Part shown: positions 11,222-21,410 of the stretch, one piece after another | Layout: every line of letters begins with the position of its first letter | Numbering within the stretch: position 1 is the first letter of the stretch | Assembly (NCBI GenBank): GCA_023897205.1 | Contig: JAHWDD010000005.1 | Location: 1,860,001 to 1,924,000, forward strand | Direction: 5' to 3' | From: Exophiala sp. HKRS030 | Taxonomy: Eukaryota; Ascomycota; Eurotiomycetes; Chaetothyriales; Herpotrichiellaceae | Length of the DNA stretch: 64,000 nucleotides | Notes under the pieces: generated by a model | The model's input: the letters and a program-made list of their open reading frames with translations, nothing else | Database searches by the model: none | What the model was told of the DNA's origin: nothing | Made by a program: the position numbers and the translations under genes

Positions 11222-11883
11222 ATCGAAGCAAGTTTGCTTGCGTGTGTTGGCTGGACAGTACTGAGAACTTGACGGGGTCGGACAAGAGTGAGGAAGGTCT
11301 CTACTCGTCTATCAAGCAAGAAAGTACTGACAACGATAGAAATAGATGGACAACAGACAAGGGCTTGACAAAGAAGAAAGTTAGTATGTGCAAAGAGAGA
11401 GAACTAGAGGCTTGTTCCTTAGTAGGGCAGAGACAGAAGAAGTTCTGACTGACGACACTGCCTGGGGGCGGTTGATATATGGTATGACGACCCACACATT
11501 GATGCTTCCCATAGTCACAACCTCACAGGACATGTTTTTTCGATACTATGCTGCAAATCCTTCTCTCTGTCTTTGATGGGCGTCCAGAGTCATCTTCTGG
11601 CACATAACTGCACGGTCGTCCTGCCTACCTGCCCCTTGGCGATGGCTCCTCGACGCTGAACGCCAGACCACCTTCTGATTGTATCGAGCCACGTTAGCTA
11701 GACACAATCCTCCCTCACGCCGCATTTGATCGTCCTGGGTGTCAAGCGAGAAGAAAGAGCACAATAGTATCATGACAAGATGGTGTAGGGAGATTTGACG
11801 ACCTTACAACAGTCTGGAATACCCTCTACCACACCGGGATGCACCTACCCATCTCATCATACATCGGAACATTCCTTACTCCT
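11222..11883. other. Intergenic, no gene seen
   Basis: About 0.66 kb: promoter side of the MFS-like gene and 3' side of the GST kappa gene. Only short unsupported open frames. Confidence 0.6.
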
Positions 11884-12687
11884 CTATAACTTCGCCTTTT
11901 CTTCTCCTGGGGGAATGATACTGACAGGAGAGTAAGGGACCTGAAGATGATAAAAGACTTGGTCCCAACGATCGTTGCCAAACCAATCTTTCCGCTCACC
12001 CTTGGAATTGGTGGCTGAAATCCACGGAGCACCAAAAGCACCAGAGTTCATGGTGACATCGACGACCTTCTTTTTGTTTTCAGGAGACAATGCCTTCTTC
12101 ATGATCTCCTTGATTTCATCCTGGGGAAAGATGCCCTCCAAGGCCTGCATAACGCCTTCTGGAGTTGAGATATTGATGCCTTTGCTCCAATAACCAGAGC
12201 TGAAGGCCGGGAAGGTGGCTTCAAATTTTTCAGCAGGATAATGATCCTTCACATAAGTCGCAATTCGGACTGGCTGTGAATGGTTAGCACTTTGAGAGAC
12301 GGGATGTATTCTATCGGTAAGGACAACTCACGAAAAGCGACAAGATGGGGAACACTTTGGGAGGAACAACGTCCAGCCCGAGAATCTCCCCAGTCATCTG
12401 TGTATCTTGGGATTGGAAAGCCTGCTTGGCTTTTGGCGTGGGCGTCCATGGATTACCAATGCCGTCTCGAGCACCTCCCAAGAAGAACGGAATGATATCT
12501 ACCGATACTCCATGAGCGTTCAGGAGAGGACGGAATTTGATGATGTTGGTGAAACCGAACCAGGAATAAGGCGACACTTCATTCAATGAGTATATGTTCG
12601 GCGAGTCTTATGCACGTTGACGAAGGCGGTCAGAGACATACCACAGTCAATGTATATTTTGAGCTTTCCTCCCTCCGACTTGCCCAT
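11884..12687 (-). CDS. Kappa-class glutathione transferase / DsbA-like protein, peroxisomal
   Basis: Three exons (12642..12687, 12332..12576, 11884..12273) give 226 residues, the usual size of GST kappa and 2-hydroxychromene-2-carboxylate isomerase proteins. The N-terminus reads KLKIYIDCVSPYSWFGF: a first beta strand followed by the S-P-Y-S active-site turn that binds glutathione in this DsbA-fold family; it is split by intron 1 after the Cys codon. The middle contains FFLGGARDGIGNPWTPTPKA and the C-terminal part contains GAFGAPW, both typical. The protein ends in Ala-Lys-Leu, a canonical type 1 peroxisomal signal, and kappa GSTs are known from peroxisomes and mitochondria. Intron 1 uses an AAG acceptor. 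The exact reaction is not known. Confidence 0.87.
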
Positions 12688-13317
12688 GTTTGCGAACTGC
12701 GGATCAAATAAATGCCCTTTATTGGCTGTCCTTCACATCAAACGATGAGCTGTTGATGAGCAGTGATTCTTCAATCTTACAATGAAATGGTTTTTGATTA
12801 TTGTTTCTGACATATATTCAAGGTACACAATACGGTGTAATTAAATTACGGAGTAAGTCGTTGATATTTATTTCTCTGTCGTCTACCGCGATGGAGCCGA
12901 GGTGATCCTGATCCACTGTGAATTCCCCATACAATTCAGAGCACCCACCAACCCCTTTTGGAGGATTCCCTCCCTAAGCAATCCATCGGCTACCGAGGTT
13001 GACCGTCCACGACTAATCAAAAAATCCCCCAAACATCAGTGGATTGGTATCGCTGACCTTCTCGCAGGAAGTCCGCTCATCGCTCTTGCGTACGTATTTC
13101 TGACATTTCAATTCCGGAATGAGGTCTCTGATACTCCAGAGAGCCGAAGACCACCAAGAGACATGACAGCAGGGATGGCGATCATGGTCGAGGAGGCCCC
13201 TATACAAGCCATAGACATGTGTATGTCCGCCGCCCATCACAGCCTCGACGGCCAAGGTATTGTACCAGCTTTGGTGTTCTGTGAAAGTGCTTCTTGTTGT
13301 TTGAGCACCCTATAACA
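12688..13317. other. Intergenic, divergent promoter region
   Basis: About 0.63 kb between the divergent GST kappa and CoA-ligase genes, which may be co-expressed. It contains one TACGGAGTA motif at 12847..12855 in an AT-rich stretch. Confidence 0.6.
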
Positions 13318-15157
13318 ATGCCCTTTGATTCTGCTTACCCGCCGTTATCGATACCTGATGTTGACCTGTTTTCATTCCTCTTTGATCGCAATGACCGGGA
13401 GTTCCCAGATGATCATGGTGAGTAGAGAGTGCCCAGTTGACGATCAACGGGAAACGACAGACCTCACGCTAACCTTTGACAGTCATCCTGGTCGATGTTA
13501 CCACTCGCACACAGCATACATACAGGCATATCTGCGAGACAGCAGAAAAGTTTGGGAAAGGACTGAAGTCCCATTGGAATTGGCAAAAGGGAGATGTGAT
13601 GGCCATCTTCAGTCCTAATAGTGCTGAGATAGCATCAGCAACTTTCGGGACACAATGGGCCGGTGGTGTTGTCTGCCCATTCAACAATCAGTACACCACA
13701 ACGGAACTCGCGTCGCAACTGAAATCTTCTCAGTCCAAAGGTCTTCTCACCCATGTGACTTGTCTTCAAGTTGCACGAGAGGCTGCTCGCCTTGCTGGAC
13801 TTCCATGGAGCCGTATCATACTTGTCGGCGAGCAGGATCCGGAAGGACGATGTAGACATTACTCGAGCCTCTTCGATGATTCGACTGCGATCAAGAAAGC
13901 CAGCATTGATCCTGAGAACGACCTCTCCTTCCTCGTCTACAGTTCAGGAACCACAGGTTTGCCCAAAGGAGTCATGCTCTCCCACAAAAACATCGTTGCC
14001 AACGTCCTACAAGTAACGATACCAGATCTTGGAAATGTCAATTGGCAGCGAGACCAATATTTGGGTTTCCTACCTATGTACCACATCTACGGCGAGTTCT
14101 GTCATTGCCAAATACTTTCCCAATGACCAAACTAACCTCGCTCATCATCTACAGGCATCGCCGTATCAGTATTGGCTCCCGTATACCGCGGACTCACAAT
14201 GCACATCATGCAAAAGTTTGATCTGGATTGTCTGTGCCAGGTCATCCAAGAGAGTAAAATCACCATAGTATACGTCGTTCCACCCGTGGTTCTCCTGCTC
14301 GCCAAACATCCTGTCGTAGATAAGTACGACTTGAGCTCGTTGAGAATGTTGCACTCGTCTGCCGCCCCATTGACCGACGACTTGGTCGGAATGATCCACA
14401 AGAGGCTCAAGGTTCCCATCAAACAAGGCTACGGAATGTCGGAAGCTTCACCGGGAATTGCAGGTCAGGTATGTACTATTGTCGTCCCTTGAATTACGCG
14501 GGTGGAGGCCCTTTCACTGACACACATCCACAACAGCCATGGAATGATTGGAACAAAACGATCGGATCAGCCGGTACCCTCGCCCCTTCAATGTCAATGA
14601 AACTTGTGAACAACGCCGGCACCGAAGTTCCCATCGGGGAAGAAGGTGAGATATGGATCAAAGGCCCCAACATATTCAAAGGATACTTTCAAAACCCCCA
14701 GGCGACAGCGGAGGCGGTGGATGCCGACGGCTGGTATCGAACGGGGGACATCGGATACGTGGACAAGAACCACAACATCTACATCACCGACCGAGTCAAA
14801 GAACTCATCAAGTACAACGGTTTCCAAGTTGCACCTGCCCAGCTCGAAGGGATCCTGCTCGCGCATCCTGCGGTGAACGACGTTGCTGTCGTGGGAGTTT
14901 CTAGCCCTGCCAAAGCGACGGAATTACCCAGAGCGTACATTGTCCCAGCGCAGGGCTTCAAGGGCGACGACGAAAAGCTAGCGAGGGAGATCAGTGACTG
15001 GCTCGATCGGCGAGTGGCGCCTTACAAGCGACTCCGAGGTGGCATCAAGTTTATTGATGTGATTCCGAAAAGTGCAGCCGGAAAGGTGTTGAGGCGTCTT
15101 TTGGTCGAACAGGCGAAAAAGGAAGAGAGTCAGACTCTTGGTACTTGGAAGCTGTGA
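13318..15157 (+). CDS. Acyl-CoA synthetase, 4-coumarate:CoA ligase-like
   Basis: Adenylate-forming enzyme that should activate an aryl or acyl acid with ATP and CoA. Exons 13318..13417, 13483..14091, 14155..14468 and 14537..15157 join to 547 residues. Motifs in order: YSSGTTGLPKGVMLSHKN (AMP-binding box), GYGMSEA, DGWYRTGDIGYVDK with ITDRVKELIKYNGFQV (hinge), and IPKSAAGKVLRR, where the Lys before VLRR is the adenylation lysine. Intron 2 begins with GC (G|GCGAGT) rather than GT; no GT choice keeps the frame across HIYGIAVSV. The C-terminus is TWKL, which is not a canonical peroxisomal signal. It diverges from the GST kappa gene and converges with an SDR, so the three may act on one substrate. 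Confidence 0.92.
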
Positions 15158-15290
15158 AAGTTGCAAGTGGTTGCGTTGTATATCAAACATCCAAAATATT
15201 CAATTGGGATGAAAATATGGATCCATAGCATTCTCCGTTCTTTTTTTTTCTTGTAATCCCAGATCTCATTGTGACATATATATATATCTC

Positions 15291-16079
15291 CTACATTTTT
15301 GAAAACAAACTAACCTTTTGAGCCCTCACGTCCAGTTCCTGAGTCCACGCACTTCTTGGCTGAGTGTGTAGAAACCAATAAATCTGCGCGAGATCATCCG
15401 GTCTGGACAGGTGCGCATCGACGTCGTCCAACTTTTCCGTCTCCCCTTCCCTCGCCCACTTCCTTCTCGACACGCCACCGATCAACTTCCCATCGACGGG
15501 GGTGTCGACGATGATGTGGGCCGCGTGGATCCCTCTCTCTTGGTACTCCCTCGCGACGACCTGGGAGAGACTGCGCAGGCCGAACTTGCCGGGCGAGAAA
15601 CTGCTCAGCCCGGGGTTCCCCCTCAACCCGCCCGTGGCGCCGGTGTAGATGACGGTCCCCCTTCCCGAGGCCAGCATGTCCGGCAGGACGCACTTGGTGG
15701 ACCAGAACGCACCGAAGAGGTTGATCTTGGTGAAGTTTTCAAACTCCTCGCTGGTCGTGTCGAGCACGGAGCGGCCGTTGACGCGCCTCGCCCCGGCGTT
15801 GTACACCAACACGTCCACGCGCCCTAGTTCGGCGCGGATCCGGGAGAAGCTCGCGAGGACCGACTGCTCCTGCCGTAGGTCGGTGATGTAGTACCGTGAC
15901 GTGTCGGGCCCGTGGGCTTTTGCAATGTCCGAGACCATGGTTTGGAGCTTGTCTTCGGTCCGCGCGAGGAGGGCGGCGACGTAGCCTTCTGCGACGAAGC
16001 GGCGGGCCACTGCTTCTCCTATGCCTGGGCCGGCGCCGACGACGGCCATGACGGGTTTGTTGGATGTGTTGTATGACAT
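15291..16079 (-). CDS. SDR family oxidoreductase lacking the usual catalytic Tyr
   Basis: Single-exon short-chain dehydrogenase/reductase of 262 residues. The N-terminal GAGPGIG (residues 15-21) is the nucleotide-binding glycine motif, VYNAGARR matches the NNAG position, and YTGATGGLRG carries the strand before the active site. Where the classical family has Tyr-x-x-x-Lys, this protein has FSPGK (SSFSPGKFGLRSL), so Tyr is replaced by Phe while Lys is kept. This is seen in a known SDR subfamily with FASAKFALR-like text, so it may be a variant enzyme rather than a dead one. It converges with the CoA ligase, with stop codons about 130 bp apart. Confidence 0.88.
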   Translation of the reverse strand: MSYNTSNKPVMAVVGAGPGIGEAVARRFVAEGYVAALLARTEDKLQTMVSDIAKAHGPDTSRYYITDLRQEQSVLASFSRIRAELGRVDVLVYNAGARRVNGRSVLDTTSEEFENFTKINLFGAFWSTKCVLPDMLASGRGTVIYTGATGGLRGNPGLSSFSPGKFGLRSLSQVVAREYQERGIHAAHIIVDTPVDGKLIGGVSRRKWAREGETEKLDDVDAHLSRPDDLAQIYWFLHTQPRSAWTQELDVRAQKVSLFSKM

Positions 16080-17101
16080 TTTTGTTTCTTGATCTGGCTT
16101 GCTGGAAGATAGACGTATTGAGGTGGTTTAATTGTGATTGATGATGGTTTGGTCGATTCAGCTGGAGAATGGGCTGAACGAAGCCTGAGATATCAATCTT
16201 CTAGTTGAAATACGGCCGTTGGAAGTGGAGTTGTACTCGTAGTATTGTCAAAAGTCAAGATGGCAATTGGCACCATTATCATCAGCACATCATCTCAGTG
16301 TCTCATCTAATCATCTTGCATCTCGGTGTGACCGGCACTGCAGGCAATAGAATGGTAAACCTACAGAGTATGATCAATCAGTAATCCAGAAATCGGCGTC
16401 GGTGATGTGCCTCGGCCTGACGGTATTTTTGGTCTGTGCCGTGAAACTCCACAAACTGACAATGAAATCAGGGGTAGAAATGATGGGGGATTATTCTGGA
16501 CCACTTTGATATCTTTTCCTGGACTACGTGCGTATCCTGTCCCTCTCCTCCATTATGTGAATCCTGATGATTTTGTCTTGCTGTCTCAATTCAAACAAGA
16601 TATGATGGAAGTGGTTGAAAGAATGACTCCCGATAACGAGTTGTTTCTACGGAGTACCTCAATCACAATGATTCACTCTTTTGTGTGAGAGAACCAATCG
16701 TCCTGTGCCACTTCCATCAAGGCAATTCGGTAAGTGTTGATAAATGAACAAGAAACAAAACAAAGCTTGAAGATCGACATTTGCATCCCCAGATCTCACA
16801 CCATGACTGTGATAGACCAGCAAGGAGCGTTTCCCAAGGAATCCTCCAGGCCTCAAGAAATGTGGTACTCACCATATAGTTATATAATGACGGTTTTGAC
16901 AAAGACCGAAATTGAAGTCTTGCCAACGGCAAGCTCATGAGTTTCCAGCAGACCAGGACAGGAACAGTAACGTCCCTTTTTAATTGACAACTTCATCGTC
17001 CAGGCGACGAGTGAGCTGCTCCCCAAGAAGAATCACAATGGTTCAAACGACAAGAATCGATCAATATATTCACTCCTTCTCACGGCTCGGCGTTTCTAAT
17101 C

Positions 17102-17135
<34 letters not shown>

Positions 17136-17216
17136 CTATTGTTGCTCACGCTCACACTCACCACTTTGCAAAAATAGCAAGATAGTGGGGTATTGTGGCA
17201 GGACGGTTGAGAACGT
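16080..17216. other. Intergenic with a (CA)n microsatellite
   Basis: About 1.1 kb without a supportable gene. A (CA)n run of about 29 bases starts at 17104, roughly 110-165 bp before the candidate starts of the next gene. Confidence 0.65.
17104..17132. repeat. (CA)n dinucleotide microsatellite
   Basis: Uninterrupted CA repeat ahead of the two-exon gene at 17217; likely length-polymorphic. Confidence 0.9.
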
Positions 17217-18243
17217 TTGCCTGTTGAATCACTTTCTCGAGACCATCGAACTCGACCTCGAAAACACATGGCTCTCTCATCTGGAGAAACCGACCCGGTT
17301 TTGCGTAACCTCATGGACATTATGTACAACAACAACAACACCAACGACGAGCACATGGTCCCCAACGGACTGAAGCGGCCGGAGTCCTCTTCCTTGTCCT
17401 CGGTGCCTGTTCCTCTTCCTCTTCCACCACAGCTGATGTCGACCTCGACCTCCAAGGCTCCTCCTCGGGCCCCCCCGATGACGACCTTGACCGCTCGTCG
17501 ACCACCATCACGAGTCGGCAAGCAGACATCCAGCTTCCACACCCTGATGAAGCAAGAGGAGATCCGTCATCAACGAAAGATCCTGGAGATCCGTCGTGCC
17601 CACGAGGGTCCCAAGGAGAGGACGGAAAGAAACATGCTGGCCATCTCCCAACTCCCCGAGTTTCAAAAGCACGCCATACCCATGAGGAACTATATGTTCA
17701 ACAAGATTTTGGTCGGTTATGCCAACAACAAGCAAGTGAGTTTGTATTTTTTGACTCCCTGCCCTGATTCTTTCCCCCCTCTGCCGGTGTGTGATAGATT
17801 ACGAAGTAACACCGACAACAAACGAATTACAGATCGCAGGCCATATCATCGACCAAGGCTGCTTGGCCGAACTCCAAGATCAAATCCGTCAAGACGAACA
17901 GAACCTCCACCATTGCCTCTCCGCCCTCCCCGACTCTCGTGTCGACGTCAGACAACTCGCGTGGGATTACCTACACAGCCGAGCAAAGGAGGAGGCCAGG
18001 AAGTTGTGGCAGGAAGTTAGAAACGTTCCGACCTTGCTCAAGGCCATCGACGAGATGCTGCTCTCGGAGGAGGAGCACCCGGACTTTGCTTCGATCGACA
18101 CCCCGGACTTCCCAAACGTTGTTGACGAAAACAACAACAACAACAAAAACGACAACCGAAATGCAAATGCAAGTGCAAATACAAGTGCAAAGGCAACTGA
18201 ACCTTTCATGTGGAAGCCTCCTCCTATTCCGCCCATGTATTAG
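17217..18243 (+). CDS. Unknown two-exon protein with low-complexity ends
   Basis: Exons 17217..17735 and 17833..18243 join in phase at GTGAGT..TTACAG to 309 residues, or 292 if the Met at 17268 (MALSSGETD) is used. I do not recognise a family. Residues after the Ser/Pro/Thr-rich first third are mostly charged and helical (HTLMKQEEIRHQRKILEIRR, later LQDQIRQDEQNLHH and LHSRAKEEARKLWQEVR). The tail carries Asn runs (NNNNNK, NANASANTSA) and ends PPPIPPMY. An Asn run also occurs near the start. The continuous helical middle across the splice junction supports a real gene. Confidence 0.65.
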
Positions 18244-18817
18244 GTTGAATTACACCACGGAGAGCTGCTCAAACATCAAAAGAACAGCAGAGACACAGGC
18301 ATAGATCCATATTCAGGTTGAAAGAAAATACAGGTCTTACGGTCTGTACTTCGGTACTGACTTCTGTTGGAATGGTCATGGCAGATCACACTGGTCTCTG
18401 GACAGAGAGATAGAGAGAGATGGATACCATTCTTGATCATAGCGTTGGACAGTAAAGGTCCATGAAAATAGCACAAAGACTTGCTCTACTTGCAAGGATT
18501 AATCCCCCTGAATTCTTCTTAGCATCCAACATCGAACCTCTTGCTGTCGTTGTTCTCTCCCTCTTTACTATTGATTTGATAACAATTTTGAATGTATGAT
18601 ACCTCATATAGAAGACGTGAGTACCAACTCCAACAGAGGATGGTTACACTGTAGATTCTGTACGAAGATGCAATGCGGACTGACTGGGGAGAGTACTCTC
18701 TCTTCATTATTCACCAAAATTGCTTCCATACCCGATCTTGTCCTATCAAAGCCGCTATTTGGATGCAATGAAGTAGCGCAGCTTGATATTGCCAATCGCA
18801 TCTGCATGCGTCAGTAC
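18244..18817. other. Intergenic, no gene seen
   Basis: About 0.57 kb; only short overlapping open frames on both strands with no motif. Confidence 0.5.
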
Positions 18818-19364
18818 TCACACATTGAACAGGAAGTTCAACAAAAGCCCAAGGCCAGTGAGGAAGGCGAGCCAGTACTTTCTAGTAGTGACGATCGAGG
18901 GCCAGTGTGGTTTGTCTTTGGGCGTGGCAAGCAAGACTTTCTGCTCTTGAGCCTCGGTTTTCGTACCCTGGATTAGACAGAGTGGGTGGCTATTGTACGT
19001 CTTGGTCTTAATCGTTGCTGATCCTTTCTGACGCATGCAGCAAGTATGCATCAAGTGTGAGAGCTCCTAATTGCACTTGATGGAGGCGACCATTTGTGAA
19101 AATTGCGATGATATGAAGCAACTCCGAGAACAGATTGTCTTTGTTGATCGGTGGCGGTGGCTGTTCAAGCAGAAAGATCCTCCTGCGGTTGCTATAGAAG
19201 GCCGCTCGCACTGCATTCATCTGCAATTCGTCCGGAACTAGGTCGTGGATAACGTCGAAACGTAGTTTGAGGGGCTTACTGAAGTTCGAGAGTAGCCATT
19301 TGCCATAAGTGAGACTTACGGATCTGTACTGAGTGTCATACAACTGATCCATCCGAGTAACCAT
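18818..19364 (-). CDS. Doubtful small gene with a C-terminal membrane segment
   Basis: Two minus-strand pieces look protein-like: an upper one including LRFDVIHDLVPDELQMNAVR, and a lower one whose last 20 residues (KYWLAFLTGLGLLLNFLFNV) are a plausible tail anchor. A GTGCAA donor near 19080 and a TCCAG acceptor near 18978 would join them in phase. However, the upper piece begins only about 15 bp after the SLX9 stop on the same strand, leaving no room for a promoter, and there is no clear start. It could be a separate overlapping gene, a relic, or chance. No family recognised. Confidence 0.25.
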
Positions 19365-19378
19365 TTGCTGAACTTCAT

Positions 19379-19993
19379 TCAGCTCTTCAGATTACTCAAC
19401 TCGGGCTTGGTCTCCAGAGTTTGAGAAATAAATCCTCGAAGTGCAGCCCACCTATCGCTCGTCGAGGGTACACTCGCTTGCGAAACAGTGTTCACATCTG
19501 CAATTTCTTTCTCTGGATCACTTGCTGACCGAGAAGCCGCAAGCTGCGCCATGTTCTTTGCAAAGCGATCTCTCTCGCCTTTGTCAAGCTTTTCTCTTCT
19601 CTTCATAGCCCCTGGACGAGATTTCATGCTCTTCCGTTTGATTACATTGACCTGATCCTCAAGCTTCTCCCCTGCTGAGACCGTTGTCCCAGTCTCGAAA
19701 TCATCGGTAGGTAAAGCATCCGCTAAGGCGTCGAGTGTAGTGATCAACTTCTTGTTCGGTCGTCGCCGTCGGGGCGTCTTCGCAGCGGACTTGGTGACTT
19801 TGTTGATTAATTGTTCGTGTTTTATTCTGCGTTTATCCTTCTTCGAAGCAGGGAACAAAGATTCTTGTTTGCTAATCGTGGAGGGAGTCGTCTTTTTGAG
19901 GATTGACTTGAGAGGTTTTGCTGTCCGTGTCGGAGGTGCCTTGAAAGATGTTAGATGTATTAGTCATTCTGGAATTGTTAGATGTCATACCAT
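19379..19993 (-). CDS. SLX9: SLX9-like ribosome biogenesis protein
   Basis: Nucleolar protein of pre-40S maturation and export in yeast. The coding exon 19379..19939 opens with APPTRTAKPLKSILKK and has no usable ATG at its 5' end. Directly upstream, ATG at 19991..19993 is followed by GTATGA, and a CAAG acceptor precedes the Ala codon, so exon 1 is the start codon alone and the protein starts MAPP. The total is 187 residues. The family signature is in the second half: KSMKSRPGAMKRREKLDKGE, then FAKNMAQLA, then the C-terminal STSDRWAALRGFISQTLE. The N-terminal half is basic, as in known SLX9 proteins. Confidence 0.87.
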
Positions 19994-20972
19994 CGTGTGT
20001 CAAGAGCCCGCCCTAGCTATCACCAACTTGGAAGGCTTGTTGCGGCACTGGAAGGTAATGGTGCGTAAGTTCCCAAATCTACAACCAAAAGTTCCGTGTG
20101 CATCTTCTGTTGTTTCTTATCGATAAGGGAAAAATGTTTCTGCGGTCGTTACGGAGTAGTGTGTCTCCGCAGCCGAAACGCTTTCCTTATCAGGTCTAGC
20201 TTCTAGCTACGAGGTACCTAGGTAAGTCGGCAACTGCAGCACGCATCATCATGTCCTCTGTACGGATTTCACTGTCCTCCTTTCATCTGGGGAGTCCTTT
20301 TCATCTCCATTGCTCCGACACTTGCCCTTATACGGCCCCGGATGACATGCGGAGTCTTCTGAAAGAAGGCCGATTCGTTCAAAAGGTGAAAGCCCTGTTC
20401 CAAGCTTACCACTCTTTTTAGTAAGCGTTCGAACAACAACATCGACCCCTCCACTCGCCCCTCTATTGCGCGCAGCCCAAATGCGCCCGACAGATAAACC
20501 AACGGGTCAAGGGGATTGACTCGTCAAGCACCTCATAAGTGCAGCCCAGCTTCTGTCTGATACGACACCTACTGCAGAGAGACGTTCCCCGCAGTAAGCA
20601 AAAGAGCTAGTCGTCTGCCGGAAATGATACGTACGAGTAGAGGAGCTCATAAACTGCATAAAACTTCAAAGGTATATTCCGCGGGTCGATCCCTCGGTCC
20701 CAGGTAAACAAAATCGCAAAGAGCCCCTCATTTCCGTCTGGCACCATACGAAGGCACTTGCCAACGAGTTATTTAAGAGAACTTGGGTTCGACCACATTC
20801 TATATCAGTCCCCTTCTCCCCCTCCAGATCTACTCTTACTTTACTATCAGCACTTCTCGAACACACAGCAGTGAATCTCTCTCACTCCATACTTTACGAA
20901 ACCACCAGAAGAATCCCCCGATCTCTACCTGACCTGATACCCAACCATTACACTCAAACTCATTAATCAACT
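19994..20972. other. Intergenic: promoter and leader of the EthD gene
   Basis: About 0.98 kb. It contains TACGGAGTA (20150..20158), the palindrome TACCTAGGTA (20215..20224), a TATTTAAG box at 20770..20777 about 200 bp before the EthD ATG, and a C/T-rich leader with A-rich sequence just before the start, as in many fungal promoters. Confidence 0.6.
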
Positions 20973-21299
20973 ATGACTTTCCACGTCCAAGTACTCTACC
21001 CCAACGATGAGGGCGCCAAATTCGATCTGGACTACTACGTCAAGACGCACATGCCTCTCGTCGTGGAGAAATGGTCCAAGTACGGTCTGAAGGGGTACAA
21101 TGTGACTGAGTACAAGCCTGGTCCCGACGGAGCAAAACCCAAATATTCCACCTCGGGTACCTTGATCTGGGACAAGCCAGAAGATGTACAAACCGCCATG
21201 GGCTCGGGTGACGATGCGGCCGCCATCTTCGGAGATATTCCCAACTTCTCAAACGTACAACCAATTATCCTTTCTGGACCTATTGTGGACTCGAAGTAA
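20973..21299 (+). CDS. EthD-domain protein
   Basis: Single-exon protein of 108 residues, the whole of which fits the EthD (dimeric alpha/beta barrel) family: a first beta strand FHVQVLYPN, the conserved DYYVKTHMPLV where the His-Met-Pro motif lies, and a C-terminal strand near GDIPNFSNVQPIILSG. EthD was first found as a helper in bacterial ether degradation; small fungal EthD proteins act in several degradation or biosynthesis loci but mostly have unknown function. It converges with the 5-oxoprolinase gene, with 111 bp between stop codons. There is no signal peptide. Confidence 0.9.
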   Translation: MTFHVQVLYPNDEGAKFDLDYYVKTHMPLVVEKWSKYGLKGYNVTEYKPGPDGAKPKYSTSGTLIWDKPEDVQTAMGSGDDAAAIFGDIPNFSNVQPIILSGPIVDSK

Positions 21300-21410
21300 A
21301 TACAAGAAGCAGACCAAGCAAGACCGCATGTTGATAGATGAAGAGAGAACGAACGTGAACATTTCACAGACTACACAATCTCATCATGGGCTCTCTCAAC
21401 GTCATCGTAT

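Noticed and set aside
15146..15157. C-terminal TWKL of the CoA ligase as a peroxisomal signal
   Set aside because: The third residue from the end is Trp, not Ser, Ala or Cys, so it is not canonical.
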